A stretch of DNA of 5,770 nt from Candidatus Zipacnadia bacterium (GCA_029821455.1 JALGTI010000208.1:1-5770); one strand, 5' to 3'. Positions 1 through 5,757 are shown, counted from the stretch's first letter. Translations and numbers: made by a program. Notes: generated by a model from the letters alone, not told the origin.

Positions 1-21
1 TACGGTATAAGTCAATCGCAC
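1..21 (-). CDS. Start of an unidentified gene, cut by the left window edge
   Basis: On the minus strand a perfect AGGAGG (35-30) is followed after 8 nt by GTG at 21-19, and the seven visible codons read M-R-L-T-Y-T-V. The ribosome binding site and spacing are as good as those of the complete genes here, which is the only evidence. No function can be given. The gene would start about 97 bp downstream of the protease's restored stop (118-120), so it could be the next gene of the same transcript. A second open frame starting at GTG 49-47 (M-K-K-T-I-G-G-D-D) is also open to the edge but lacks a comparable ribosome binding site, so I prefer the first. Confidence 0.5.
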
Positions 22-29
22 AGTCGTCG

Positions 30-35
30 CCTCCT
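30..35 (-). promoter_or_regulatory. Ribosome binding site of the left-edge gene
   Basis: AGGAGG on the minus strand lies 8 nt before the GTG at 21-19. It is the main reason for calling a gene start at the left edge. Confidence 0.5.
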
Positions 36-117
36 ATCGTTTTCTTCACAACCCCGCTGCCAGACTGCTCGTACACGTGACGCCGCCTCGTCTCAGAGAT
101 TCCCGCGCCTTCATCCT

Positions 118-321
118 TCACAGCAAGTCAATGTCCACATCTGAGAGGTCCTCTTCCTGTTGGGGTGGCTGGGCTGTCTCTGACGGTGCGGGCCCGACGG
201 GCTGCATCGTGATGGGCACTTCCGGCGCGGCTGAACGGGTTAGGTGGCGTGCCAGCAGCAGCACCGTCAGCGATGAGACAATCAGGGAGATGATGATGGG
301 CAGGAGTATGACCCACAGCAA
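118..321 (-). other. Displaced C-terminal frame of the protease: membrane anchor and acidic tail
   Basis: This stretch is not a separate gene. It encodes L-L-W-V-I-L-L-P-I-I-I-S-L-I-V followed by a further hydrophobic run to L-L-L-A-R-H-L-T-R. That is a convincing transmembrane helix with a positively charged end, and a roughly 40-residue tail ending in E-E-D-L-S-D-V-D-I-D-L-L follows. Removing one copy of the 22-bp repeat joins it in frame to residue 248 of the protease. The predicted topology is then a type I membrane protein: protease outside, proline-rich stalk, one helix, short cytoplasmic acidic tail. The codons make a sensible protein, whereas the current ORF's tail over the same bases does not. 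Confidence 0.82.
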
Positions 322-1066
322 GCAGGAGTATGACCCACAGCAAGCTGAGTCCCATTGCCGGCTTCGCTGGCTGAGTTGGCAGCGGTGTGGCTGGCGTCTT
401 CGGGCGTGGTTGTGATGGGGTCGAGGGTGTCTCAGCGCCTAGGGCCATCATCACGCTCACTCCGTTGTCCTGCAGGAAGCTGATCACATCCTCAGCAGGG
501 ATCGCAAAGCCGACGTTCTGGGCCTCCTCAGCGGTCTTGGTCGCCAGGCCGACTATCTGTCCCTTTTCATTGATAACCGGCCCGCCCGAGCTACCCAGAT
601 TGAGGGCCGCGTCAATCTGCAGGTACTGCTTGCCGTCAATCTCGCGCTCGACAGCGCTGACCACGCCGCTGGTCACCGAGCCCTCCAGGCCCAGCGGGGA
701 GCCAACCGCTGCCACCGCCGCTCCCGGCTGCATCGAGCCACTGGCCGCAAAGCGGGCCGCCGGCAGGTTCTGGCGCTCCAGCTTCAGCAGCGCGAGGTCA
801 CGCTCGGCATCGCTAGCCTCGACGGCTGCCCCGACCTCCGACCCATCAGCCAAGGTCACCGTTGCCTGCTCGGCCTCGGCGACAACGTGAGCACAGGTGA
901 CAGCGTAGCCCTCGGCGTTGACGACAACTCCGGCACCCACGCCATCGCCAGCTTGTACACTGATAACACAATCGCTGATCCTGTCAATAGCCTCCTGCAT
1001 ATCGCCGGCCGCCATTGATACGCAGGCAGCGAACACCAGGATTGTGGCGAGCGCCGACTTCATCAT
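128..1066 (-). CDS. Exported trypsin/HtrA-like serine protease, C-terminus frameshifted
   Basis: This is an S1-family (HtrA-like) serine protease, predicted to be exported. The ATG at 1066 is chosen because AGGAGGG (1081-1075) precedes it by 8 nt; the frame is open further up (to 1111) without a ribosome binding site. Residues 1-21 look like a signal peptide (K3, hydrophobic core, MAAG near the cut). The catalytic triad is H60 (in T-C-A-H-V-V), D90 (in D-A-E-R-D-L-A-L-L) and S160 (in L-G-S-S-G-G-P). The domain ends near residue 205. A proline/threonine-rich linker (about 212-237) follows, and no PDZ domain is present. At residue 248 a 22-bp tandem duplication shifts the frame, so this ORF ends with about 64 residues of low-complexity, out-of-frame sequence (312 aa in all). 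Without the duplication the protein would have 308 aa with a transmembrane helix and acidic tail, ending at 118. It may be a genuine truncated or soluble variant, or an assembly error. Family assignment is firm; the substrate is unknown. Confidence 0.88.
   Translation of the reverse strand: MMKSALATILVFAACVSMAAGDMQEAIDRISDCVISVQAGDGVGAGVVVNAEGYAVTCAHVVAEAEQATVTLADGSEVGAAVEASDAERDLALLKLERQNLPAARFAASGSMQPGAAVAAVGSPLGLEGSVTSGVVSAVEREIDGKQYLQIDAALNLGSSGGPVINEKGQIVGLATKTAEEAQNVGFAIPAEDVISFLQDNGVSVMMALGAETPSTPSQPRPKTPATPLPTQPAKPAMGLSLLWVILLLAVGHTPAHHHLPDCLIADGAAAGTPPNPFSRAGSAHHDAARRARTVRDSPATPTGRGPLRCGH
300..345. repeat. Perfect 22-bp tandem duplication (two copies)
   Basis: Bases 301-322 are repeated exactly at 323-344, and the 22-bp periodicity extends from 300 to 345, giving a 2-bp (GC) ambiguity at the junction. 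As 22 is not a multiple of three, the second copy shifts the protease frame by one base. Both copies encode the start of the hydrophobic anchor (L-L-W-V-I-L-L). Complete identity suggests a recent event, a switchable slippage site or an assembly artefact. Confidence 0.95.
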
Positions 1067-1074
1067 CGTCTCAT

Positions 1075-1081
1075 CCCTCCT
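1075..1081 (-). promoter_or_regulatory. Ribosome binding site of the protease
   Basis: AGGAGGG on the minus strand lies 8 nt before the ATG at 1066 and 11 nt before the second, adjacent ATG at 1063. It decides the start against the longer open frame from 1111. Confidence 0.85.
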
Positions 1082-1126
1082 GTTGCTAAGACTGGCGCAG
1101 GGCTCTGCCATTATTCTATTTGCATA

Positions 1127-1155
1127 ATGATACGCGCTTTTCCTGATAGCGTCAA
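1127..1155 (-). promoter_or_regulatory. Sigma70-type promoter of the protease gene
   Basis: On the minus strand TTGACG (1155-1150) and TATCAT (1132-1127) are separated by exactly 17 bp. Each hexamer matches the housekeeping consensus at five of six positions. Transcription would begin near 1120 and give a 5' leader of about 54 nt before the ATG at 1066. The promoter suggests expression by the main sigma factor, with no obvious need for an alternative stress sigma factor. Confidence 0.7.
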
Positions 1156-1232
1156 CGTAGCACCAGGAGGAGTCTTTTGCTCTACCAGCGCAGGTTCGAC
1201 GCTTTCGATACGTAAGTTGTGTGCGTTTGGGG

Positions 1233-1238
1233 TATAAT
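1233..1238 (+). promoter_or_regulatory. Candidate -10 box of the histidine kinase promoter
   Basis: A perfect TATAAT lies about 50-60 bp upstream of the possible kinase starts. No good -35 hexamer is found 15-19 bp before it (the sequence there is near ATACGTAAGT). Either it is a weak or activator-dependent promoter, or the match is accidental. The position in the divergent intergenic region favours a real role. Confidence 0.4.
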
Positions 1239-1253
1239 TCAATTGCAACTCTT

Positions 1254-1287
1254 GTATAGGCTGGGGCGTCTACAAAGTATAGGCTGG
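1254..1287 (+). repeat. 11-bp direct repeat before the histidine kinase start
   Basis: GTATAGGCTGG occurs at 1254-1264 and again at 1277-1287, 23 bp apart, close to two helical turns. The first copy lies just downstream of the TATAAT box and the second runs into the GTG/ATG start cluster. The spacing and position would suit an operator bound by a dimeric regulator, but a small local duplication explains it equally well. Confidence 0.5.
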
Positions 1288-2984
1288 TGGTGATGCGTGG
1301 CTACCAGCAGTGGGTTTTCGGGAGGGTGGTATCGAGGACCATGGCTGAGGACAGGCAGCCCGCATTGGCCATTCGCTTGCTGGTGCAGATGTCGCGGGTG
1401 CGTATCATCTTCGCATTCGCGCTGCTAGTGGGCATCTACACAGCTCCGCCGCACATCGTAACGAATCGCGGCACGGCCTTCGCGGGCATATCACTGGCCG
1501 CCCTGCTGGCGGTGTATAGTTACTTCGTGGCGGACTGGGCACGTGAGTACGGCCGAGGTCGACTCAACCTCTCCGTGGCTCTGACCGTGCTTGGCGATGT
1601 TTTTGCTCTGACCCTGTTCAGCTATGGCACGGGAGGCGCCTACTCCTACTTCTTTGCTCTGCTGCTGTGTGATATGGTCTTTGTCGCCGTCTTCTTCCAC
1701 GGCCTGGAGATAGTGTTTATCGTTGGCATCGGCTGTGGCAGCTATGCCATAGTGACGCTGGCGGCAAGTTCAACGGCTGAAGTCAGGTGGCAGGTGATGA
1801 TCGCCATAATCGCCGCAGTGGTGCTGGCCTGGCTGGCCAACGGCCTGGGGAGAGTGCTGGAGCGCGAGAGAATAGCGAATGAACGCCTTGTCCGCTATTT
1901 GACCGAGGGCGTCTGCCTGTTGGACGACCGCGGTGTTGTGCTGCTGGCCAACCCGGAGCTGGAACGGCTCTCAGGAGTCGCTCTCCACAACATCATAGGC
2001 CACGACGTCGCCAGCATCTCGCAGTACTATCGTGGCGGGCAACTGGGACGTCTGTTTGAAGATATGAGTGAGGTTGTCAAGGCTAGTGAGATGATGGAGA
2101 GTGATGTTGAACTGACGGAACCGGAACCAATAGTGCTGCGTCGGAGCACGGTGCCGTGTCTCTCTTCGTCAGGGCGAGCCCAAGGGTGGGTGGTGATCTG
2201 GCAGGATATCACCGATATCACGGCAGCGGTGCGGGCGCAGGAAGAGGGGCTGATGGTTGTTACACACGAGATGCGCTCGCCACTTACCAGCCTGCGGTTG
2301 TTGGTGGAGATTCTGGCCGGCGTGACAGGCGAATTGGATGAGGGGGAGCGTAGTCAGATCATAGACCACCTGGGGGATGAGACAGAGCGTCTGGCCCGGC
2401 TGGTTGCCTCTATCCTGGACCTTGCCAGGTTCGAGCGCCCGGATTTCCAACTCGAGCGCAGGCCGACAGATATTGGGCCGCTGCTTGAAAGAACGGAGGC
2501 CATATTCGCGGCCCGTTCGCAGGAAGCTGAGGTCACCTTCGTCTGCCAGCATCCGGATACGATGCCCACTGTCTGGGCTGATGAAGACCGCCTCGAACAG
2601 GTCTTGGTGAATCTGTGCGAAAATGCCCTGGCCCATACGCCGGCCGAGGGCAGGGTCACGCTCTCAATAGCAGCATCAGAGGATGCCTTGCAATTTACCG
2701 TTGCAGACACTGGAGTTGGCATACCCGAGGAGCTTCAGGAGCAGATTTTCGACAAGTTCGGTCTGGGGCCGCCGGCCTTGGCAGGAGCCGGTCGGGAGCG
2801 CTCGACCGGCGGCCTGGGGCTGGGACTTGCTTTGACTAAGCGCATAGTCGAACTCCACAATGGTACTATCACGGTAGATAGTGCGCCTGGCGAGGGGGCG
2901 ACATTCACGGTGACCATCCCCCTAGGTCACCCTGTGGCGGGTAGCGAGCCGGCTTCCCTACCAGCCGCCACGGGCAGTAGCTAG
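1287..2984 (+). CDS. Membrane-bound sensor histidine kinase with PAS-like domain
   Basis: A sensor histidine kinase autophosphorylates a histidine in response to a signal and passes the phosphate to a response regulator. Of 565 residues, about 38-187 form six hydrophobic segments (roughly 38-54, 64-82, 95-112, 118-137, 140-160, 167-187) with short loops, so the sensor is probably the membrane part itself. A PAS-like domain follows (about 195-310; Y-L-T-E-G-V-C-L-L-D-D near its start). HisKA carries H327 in T-H-E-M-R-S-P-L. HATPase_c shows the N box (N442, N446), G1 (D-T-G-V-G-I-P, D474), F box (F-D-K-F-G) and G2 (G-G-L-G-L-G-L, 508-514). All catalytic motifs are intact. Possible starts are GTG 1287, GTG 1290, ATG 1293 and ATG 1341 (M-A-E-D); none has a strong ribosome binding site, so the first 18 residues are uncertain. 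No response regulator is adjacent, so partner and signal are unknown. It is divergent from the protease gene. Confidence 0.93.
   Translation: MVMRGYQQWVFGRVVSRTMAEDRQPALAIRLLVQMSRVRIIFAFALLVGIYTAPPHIVTNRGTAFAGISLAALLAVYSYFVADWAREYGRGRLNLSVALTVLGDVFALTLFSYGTGGAYSYFFALLLCDMVFVAVFFHGLEIVFIVGIGCGSYAIVTLAASSTAEVRWQVMIAIIAAVVLAWLANGLGRVLERERIANERLVRYLTEGVCLLDDRGVVLLANPELERLSGVALHNIIGHDVASISQYYRGGQLGRLFEDMSEVVKASEMMESDVELTEPEPIVLRRSTVPCLSSSGRAQGWVVIWQDITDITAAVRAQEEGLMVVTHEMRSPLTSLRLLVEILAGVTGELDEGERSQIIDHLGDETERLARLVASILDLARFERPDFQLERRPTDIGPLLERTEAIFAARSQEAEVTFVCQHPDTMPTVWADEDRLEQVLVNLCENALAHTPAEGRVTLSIAASEDALQFTVADTGVGIPEELQEQIFDKFGLGPPALAGAGRERSTGGLGLGLALTKRIVELHNGTITVDSAPGEGATFTVTIPLGHPVAGSEPASLPAATGSS
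2981..2984. other. Shared CTAG: overlapping stop codons of two convergent genes
   Basis: The kinase ends with TAG at 2982-2984 on the plus strand and EndoQ with TAG at 2983-2981 on the minus strand. The palindrome CTAG therefore stops both. There is no space between the genes for a conventional bidirectional terminator, so both transcripts must run into the opposite gene or end inside coding sequence. Confidence 0.95.
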
Positions 2985-4192
2985 AGGCCAGGAAGACTCA
3001 CTTGCCCGTTATCCTCGATGAGCGCCTTGCCATAGCGCCCGCCACCACCTACCTGTAACGGCAACTTGCCCTCGCGGGCCTGCACAATCAGCCTGGCGAT
3101 CTTCGTCCCGACCGTCTGACCCAGTTCCCTCTGAGTGGCGTTATGTAGCACCGCCATCTCGCTGCCGAACGCATTTATGAGCTTGTTGAGGGCAACTGCC
3201 CCCACGCCGGGGACGAACTGCAGCGGGATCTGGTACTGATATGGCCCGCGGTGGTCAGGGATTTGCGGTTCATCATAGTCGGCAATCTGGACGATGCGGT
3301 CGAGCACGCCCAGGGTCACTTTGCGGCTATCGCAACGTTCACAGGCGAACACCGGAGGCGGCGCGGCCGCGATGAACTCGCACTCTTCACAGAAGGTACG
3401 ATGGTACTTGCCCAGCCTGGGGTCGAGGCCGAAGTTAGCTACCACTCGCCGCCCCTGCTGCCGCCATAGCGCCATTGTGAGCTCTTCGAAGGTGGGAGCC
3501 TGCAGGTCGAGGATATTGTATTCGCGGGCGATGCGTGGAAGGCTATGGGCATCGGAATTGCTCAGGAACGTACGGTCGTCTAGTTCCGCAATGCGGTCAG
3601 CCAGGTAGCTGTCGGCGCTGAGGCCCAATTCAATGGCCGGTATCTGCTCCCAGGCGTCGCCGAAGACATCACTGGCCCGCCGGCCACAGGCCCCGTAGAT
3701 GCTCCTATGAGGCGTGAAGCAGTGGGCGGGGACAAAGAGGGCGTGGTGTTGGAGGGCCAGGCTCAAGAGCTGGCGGGCCGGCAGGCCGCACTGCTGGCTG
3801 GATAGCTCGCGGTTGGTCACCAGCTTGCCGATTGCTTCGGAGAAGCCTTTGAGGTCATCCAGCTTGGCGAAGTAGCTGAGGTGATGGGAGAGCCCCCCGC
3901 GTGGCTCCCTGGTCTCAAACTCCGCGCCCAGGATAACGGTGACCGCCTCCTTGTAACGCAGGCCGCCACCCTGCTGGGGCACCATATCGCCGCTTTCGAT
4001 AAGCGCCTCGATGTCGGAAATGACCGGCGGTGAGGCGCAGTCAATCACTCCCACCATCTCGATACCCTTGCGCTGGGCGCATTCGATGGCGATGTTCTCG
4101 AAGGTCAGGTCGCGGGCGGCAGTGATCTTTACAGCACGTCCGGAGGCCGATCTTCCAATGTGGACATGCAGGTCACAGGCATACAGCGGCAC
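2981..4192 (-). CDS. endoQ: Endonuclease Q (EndoQ), PHP-domain DNA repair enzyme
   Basis: EndoQ nicks DNA on the 5' side of deaminated bases (uracil, hypoxanthine, xanthine) and so starts a repair route distinct from glycosylases. The 403 residues cover the usual full length. The PHP metal-binding motifs are visible: D7-L-H9-V-H11-I-G-R, D51 in V-I-D-C, E91 in G-A-E-F-E, H103/H104, H157 in P-A-H-C, and D214/H216 in S-N-S-D-A-H. A zinc-finger-like element follows G-K-Y-H (C268, C271, C284, C287). A helix-hairpin-helix-like segment lies at about 323-352 (F-V-P-G-V-G), and the C-terminus carries the family's G-G-G-G-R-Y-G-K. D-L-H-V-H-I-G-R and V-I-D-C-A-S-P resemble the bacterial YqxK-type branch as I recall it. 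The GTG at 4192 is the first start after an in-frame TGA and is needed to keep the D-L-H-V-H motif; its ribosome binding site is weak. The gene lies 70 bp behind the RNase H gene. The symbol is informal. Confidence 0.92.
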   Translation of the reverse strand: MPLYACDLHVHIGRSASGRAVKITAARDLTFENIAIECAQRKGIEMVGVIDCASPPVISDIEALIESGDMVPQQGGGLRYKEAVTVILGAEFETREPRGGLSHHLSYFAKLDDLKGFSEAIGKLVTNRELSSQQCGLPARQLLSLALQHHALFVPAHCFTPHRSIYGACGRRASDVFGDAWEQIPAIELGLSADSYLADRIAELDDRTFLSNSDAHSLPRIAREYNILDLQAPTFEELTMALWRQQGRRVVANFGLDPRLGKYHRTFCEECEFIAAAPPPVFACERCDSRKVTLGVLDRIVQIADYDEPQIPDHRGPYQYQIPLQFVPGVGAVALNKLINAFGSEMAVLHNATQRELGQTVGTKIARLIVQAREGKLPLQVGGGGRYGKALIEDNGQVSLPGL

Positions 4193-4223
4193 GGTGTATC
4201 ACATACTCTCGTCATAGGTCAGA

Positions 4224-4247
4224 GGGCGCGATAAATCGCGCCCCTAC
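4224..4247 (-). repeat. GTAG-headed REP-like palindrome between rnhA and EndoQ
   Basis: On the minus strand GTAG (4247-4244) is directly followed by a near-perfect hairpin: GGGCGCGAT (4243-4235) pairs with ATCGCGCCC (4232-4224) around two central bases, in practice an 8-9 bp stem. A GTAG tetranucleotide before a GC-rich palindrome is the layout of REP elements mobilised by RAYT transposases. An outer GTCAG/CTGAC pair (4218-4222 and 4248-4252) flanks it. No T-run follows, so a classical intrinsic terminator is unlikely. It could still attenuate or stabilise the transcript between the two genes. Only one copy is seen in the window. Confidence 0.6.
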
Positions 4248-4262
4248 CTGACGGCGTGCGGG

Positions 4263-4703
4263 CTAAGTGTTGTCTTCAAGCTGACGCTTGGCCGCTTTGG
4301 CTGCCTGGTTGGCCAACTCGTCGGCGCGCTGGTTCTGCTCCCGCGGGCAGTGGGCAATCTCGAAGTGGTCGAAGCGCTTGACCAAGCGTCTAGCCCAAGC
4401 GTATAGCGGCTTGATGGCTTCGGTCTTGACCCGGTAAGTGCCCTGTAACTGTCGGCACATAAACTCGCTGTCGGAGATAGCCCGGATGTGGGTTATGTTA
4501 CGCGCGAGGGCCTCGTGAAGGCCGGCAATTAGGGCACGGTACTCGGCCACGCCAACGGTCGTCTCGCCCAGAGGGATAGCTCGCTCAGCAATGACCCGGC
4601 CGCCGGCATCGCTCAGCACAAACCCTACCCCGGCCGGGCCCGGATTGCCCAGAGAGGCGCCGTCAGTGTGCAAGGTGGCAAGCTGTATTTCAGGCTGTGT
4701 CAT
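4263..4703 (-). CDS. rnhA: Ribonuclease HI family protein
   Basis: RNase HI cuts the RNA strand of RNA-DNA hybrids (R-loops, primers, misincorporated ribonucleotides in runs) using two metal ions. The four acidic residues of the family are present: D14 (T-D-G-A-S-L-G-N-P-G), E54 (V-A-E-Y-R-A-L), D78 (S-D-S-E-F) and D128 (N-Q-R-A-D-E-L-A). At 146 residues it is one bare catalytic domain with no N-terminal hybrid-binding domain. It resembles the short Sto/YpdQ-like RNase HI group more than E. coli RnhA. ATG 4703 is chosen because it opens just before the motif region and has a weak GGA at a fitting distance; ATG 4712 would add M-K-I. The frame is open up to 4859, but that extension is antisense-like, basic sequence inside the neighbouring gene's tail. 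It overlaps the upstream membrane-protein gene by 14 nt, so translation is probably coupled. Confidence 0.92.
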   Translation of the reverse strand: MTQPEIQLATLHTDGASLGNPGPAGVGFVLSDAGGRVIAERAIPLGETTVGVAEYRALIAGLHEALARNITHIRAISDSEFMCRQLQGTYRVKTEAIKPLYAWARRLVKRFDHFEIAHCPREQNQRADELANQAAKAAKRQLEDNT

Positions 4704-5748
4704 TATCTTCATCCAGGGGTGGTGATTCGTCTTCCGAACGCCAGGAAAGCGGCGGCGTTTCGGGGCCGGTATCCTCCGCTGGCGGCTCTGCTGCTGGCTC
4801 GACAGGTTCGTAATCGGCGGGCTCTGATGGAGGCGGCAGCTTTTCTTGCGGGGGAGCAAATAGCGGCGCAGCGGGCGCGGCTAGCGCTGGCAGGGGCGCG
4901 TATTTCCCGCCACCTATTTCCTGGGCCATCACCTCCAGGTCAAAGGCCTCTTTACGGATGCGCTGGTCGTAGTACATCAGCACGATGGCAATGCTCATTA
5001 TGGGGTCCACGAACATCTGGACGAGGGTGCCAAGGCTCTGGCCGACTACCTGCGCGGGCACCTCGCCTACGGCAAAGACCAAACCCATGGCCCCCAACTG
5101 CACCGGCGCAGCCAGCGCGAAGCTCACAGCGCCCCTAATGAGTCCGACCAGCAGCCAAGTGCCAAAGATGCGCCACCAGTGGCCGTCCACGAGGTCCTTT
5201 GAGCGGCGCATAGCGTCTGTGCTCCAGCGGCCCTCGCAGGCGATGATCGGCGTAAAGAAGAGGAACCAGACCCCGAGCAGACAAGCAACCGCTATACCCG
5301 GCAGGATACACAGCACCAGGCCGACAAGGGTGGCCCCGCCAATAACCAATCCCACCAGCAGGCTTGTCAGGATGTACTTGTGCCACTGACTGAGGACGGC
5401 ACGATAGGCCCCGGTGATGGTGGCTGGCCGGCCCAAATAGCGCTCAGACACCGCCACAGTGATAGCCCCATAGCCCAAGGGCACTAGCACCACGTAGGCG
5501 ACCAGCAACAGCAGCCCCAGGCCTCCCACAGCCGTCAGTGCTTCCCAAGGCACTTCGTCCCCAGGGATACTCACCAACATCTGCGCGTAGGGAACCATCA
5601 GCGCTGCATTCAGGATTGCCAAGGGGACGTACAGGATAGCGGAGATGCCCAGGATGACGCCAAAGTTGTGCCTGTAGATACGAAAGACGCCATCCAGGAT
5701 GTCGGCTATCTCCATCCTGCGCAGCAATGGCCTGTACTGTTGTTCCAT
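4690..5748 (-). CDS. Polytopic membrane protein, GPDPase-membrane-domain-like
   Basis: This is a membrane protein of unknown molecular function. It has 352 residues from ATG 5748, which has GGAGGT ahead with 9 nt after GGAGG; GTG codons at 5751 and 5754 are possible but too close to it. Hydrophobic segments lie at about 30-56, 72-100, 127-147, 148-170, 194-226 and 238-260. The pattern E-G-R-W-S-T-D-A-M-R-R-S-K-D-L-V (172-187) before a W-W-R-I-F-G segment, and Y-Y-D-Q-R-I-R-K-E-A-F-D-L-E (259-272) after the last helix, are typical of proteins matched by the glycerophosphoryl-diester-phosphodiesterase membrane domain. No phosphodiesterase catalytic domain is present, so enzymatic activity should not be assumed. 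Residues about 283-352 form a proline-, alanine- and glutamate-rich, probably disordered tail ending D-E-D-N-D-T-A. It is the first visible gene of the minus-strand unit with RNase H and EndoQ. Confidence 0.8.
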   Translation of the reverse strand: MEQQYRPLLRRMEIADILDGVFRIYRHNFGVILGISAILYVPLAILNAALMVPYAQMLVSIPGDEVPWEALTAVGGLGLLLLVAYVVLVPLGYGAITVAVSERYLGRPATITGAYRAVLSQWHKYILTSLLVGLVIGGATLVGLVLCILPGIAVACLLGVWFLFFTPIIACEGRWSTDAMRRSKDLVDGHWWRIFGTWLLVGLIRGAVSFALAAPVQLGAMGLVFAVGEVPAQVVGQSLGTLVQMFVDPIMSIAIVLMYYDQRIRKEAFDLEVMAQEIGGGKYAPLPALAAPAAPLFAPPQEKLPPPSEPADYEPVEPAAEPPAEDTGPETPPLSWRSEDESPPLDEDNDTA

Positions 5749-5757
5749 CACCACCCA

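Noticed and set aside
11..33. Lipobox for the protease (V-F-A-A-C15; residue numbers, not bases)
   Set aside because: Phenylalanine at the -3 position is unusual for lipoproteins; an ordinary signal peptidase I site near M-A-A-G fits better.
10..49. Alternative left-edge frame starting at GTG 49-47 (M-K-K-T-I-G-G)
   Set aside because: It lacks a suitable ribosome binding site, and the perfect AGGAGG falls inside it, in the right place for the GTG at 21-19.
387..890. A 167-codon open frame on the plus strand
   Set aside because: It is antisense to the catalytic domain of the protease, has an alanine/serine/proline-rich composition, and is a by-product of GC-rich codons.
1067..1111. Longer protease start giving 15 extra N-terminal residues (M-A-E-P-C-A-S-L)
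   Set aside because: It has no ribosome binding site, would put 15 residues before the signal peptide, and would read through the clear AGGAGGG that serves ATG 1066.
1177..1215. Possible 12-codon leader peptide (TTG start behind AGGAGG at 1165-1170, stop TAA 1213-1215)
   Set aside because: The ribosome binding site spacing is good, but the TATAAT box lies downstream of it, no upstream promoter is visible, and the peptide shows no attenuator-like codon run.
2169..2636. A 155-codon open frame on the minus strand
   Set aside because: It is antisense to the conserved HisKA/HATPase region of the kinase, with no recognisable domain or ribosome binding site.
4224..4243. Intrinsic terminator after rnhA
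   Set aside because: The stem is strong, but no T-run follows on the minus strand; the GTAG head fits a REP-like element better.
4704..4859. N-terminal extension of the RNase H frame by about 52 residues
   Set aside because: It is basic, serine/proline-rich sequence without family similarity and lies wholly inside the tail-coding part of the membrane-protein gene.
4668..5389. Two plus-strand open frames of 134-156 codons
   Set aside because: Both are antisense to the membrane-protein gene, whose hydrophobic pattern and family motifs are clear.
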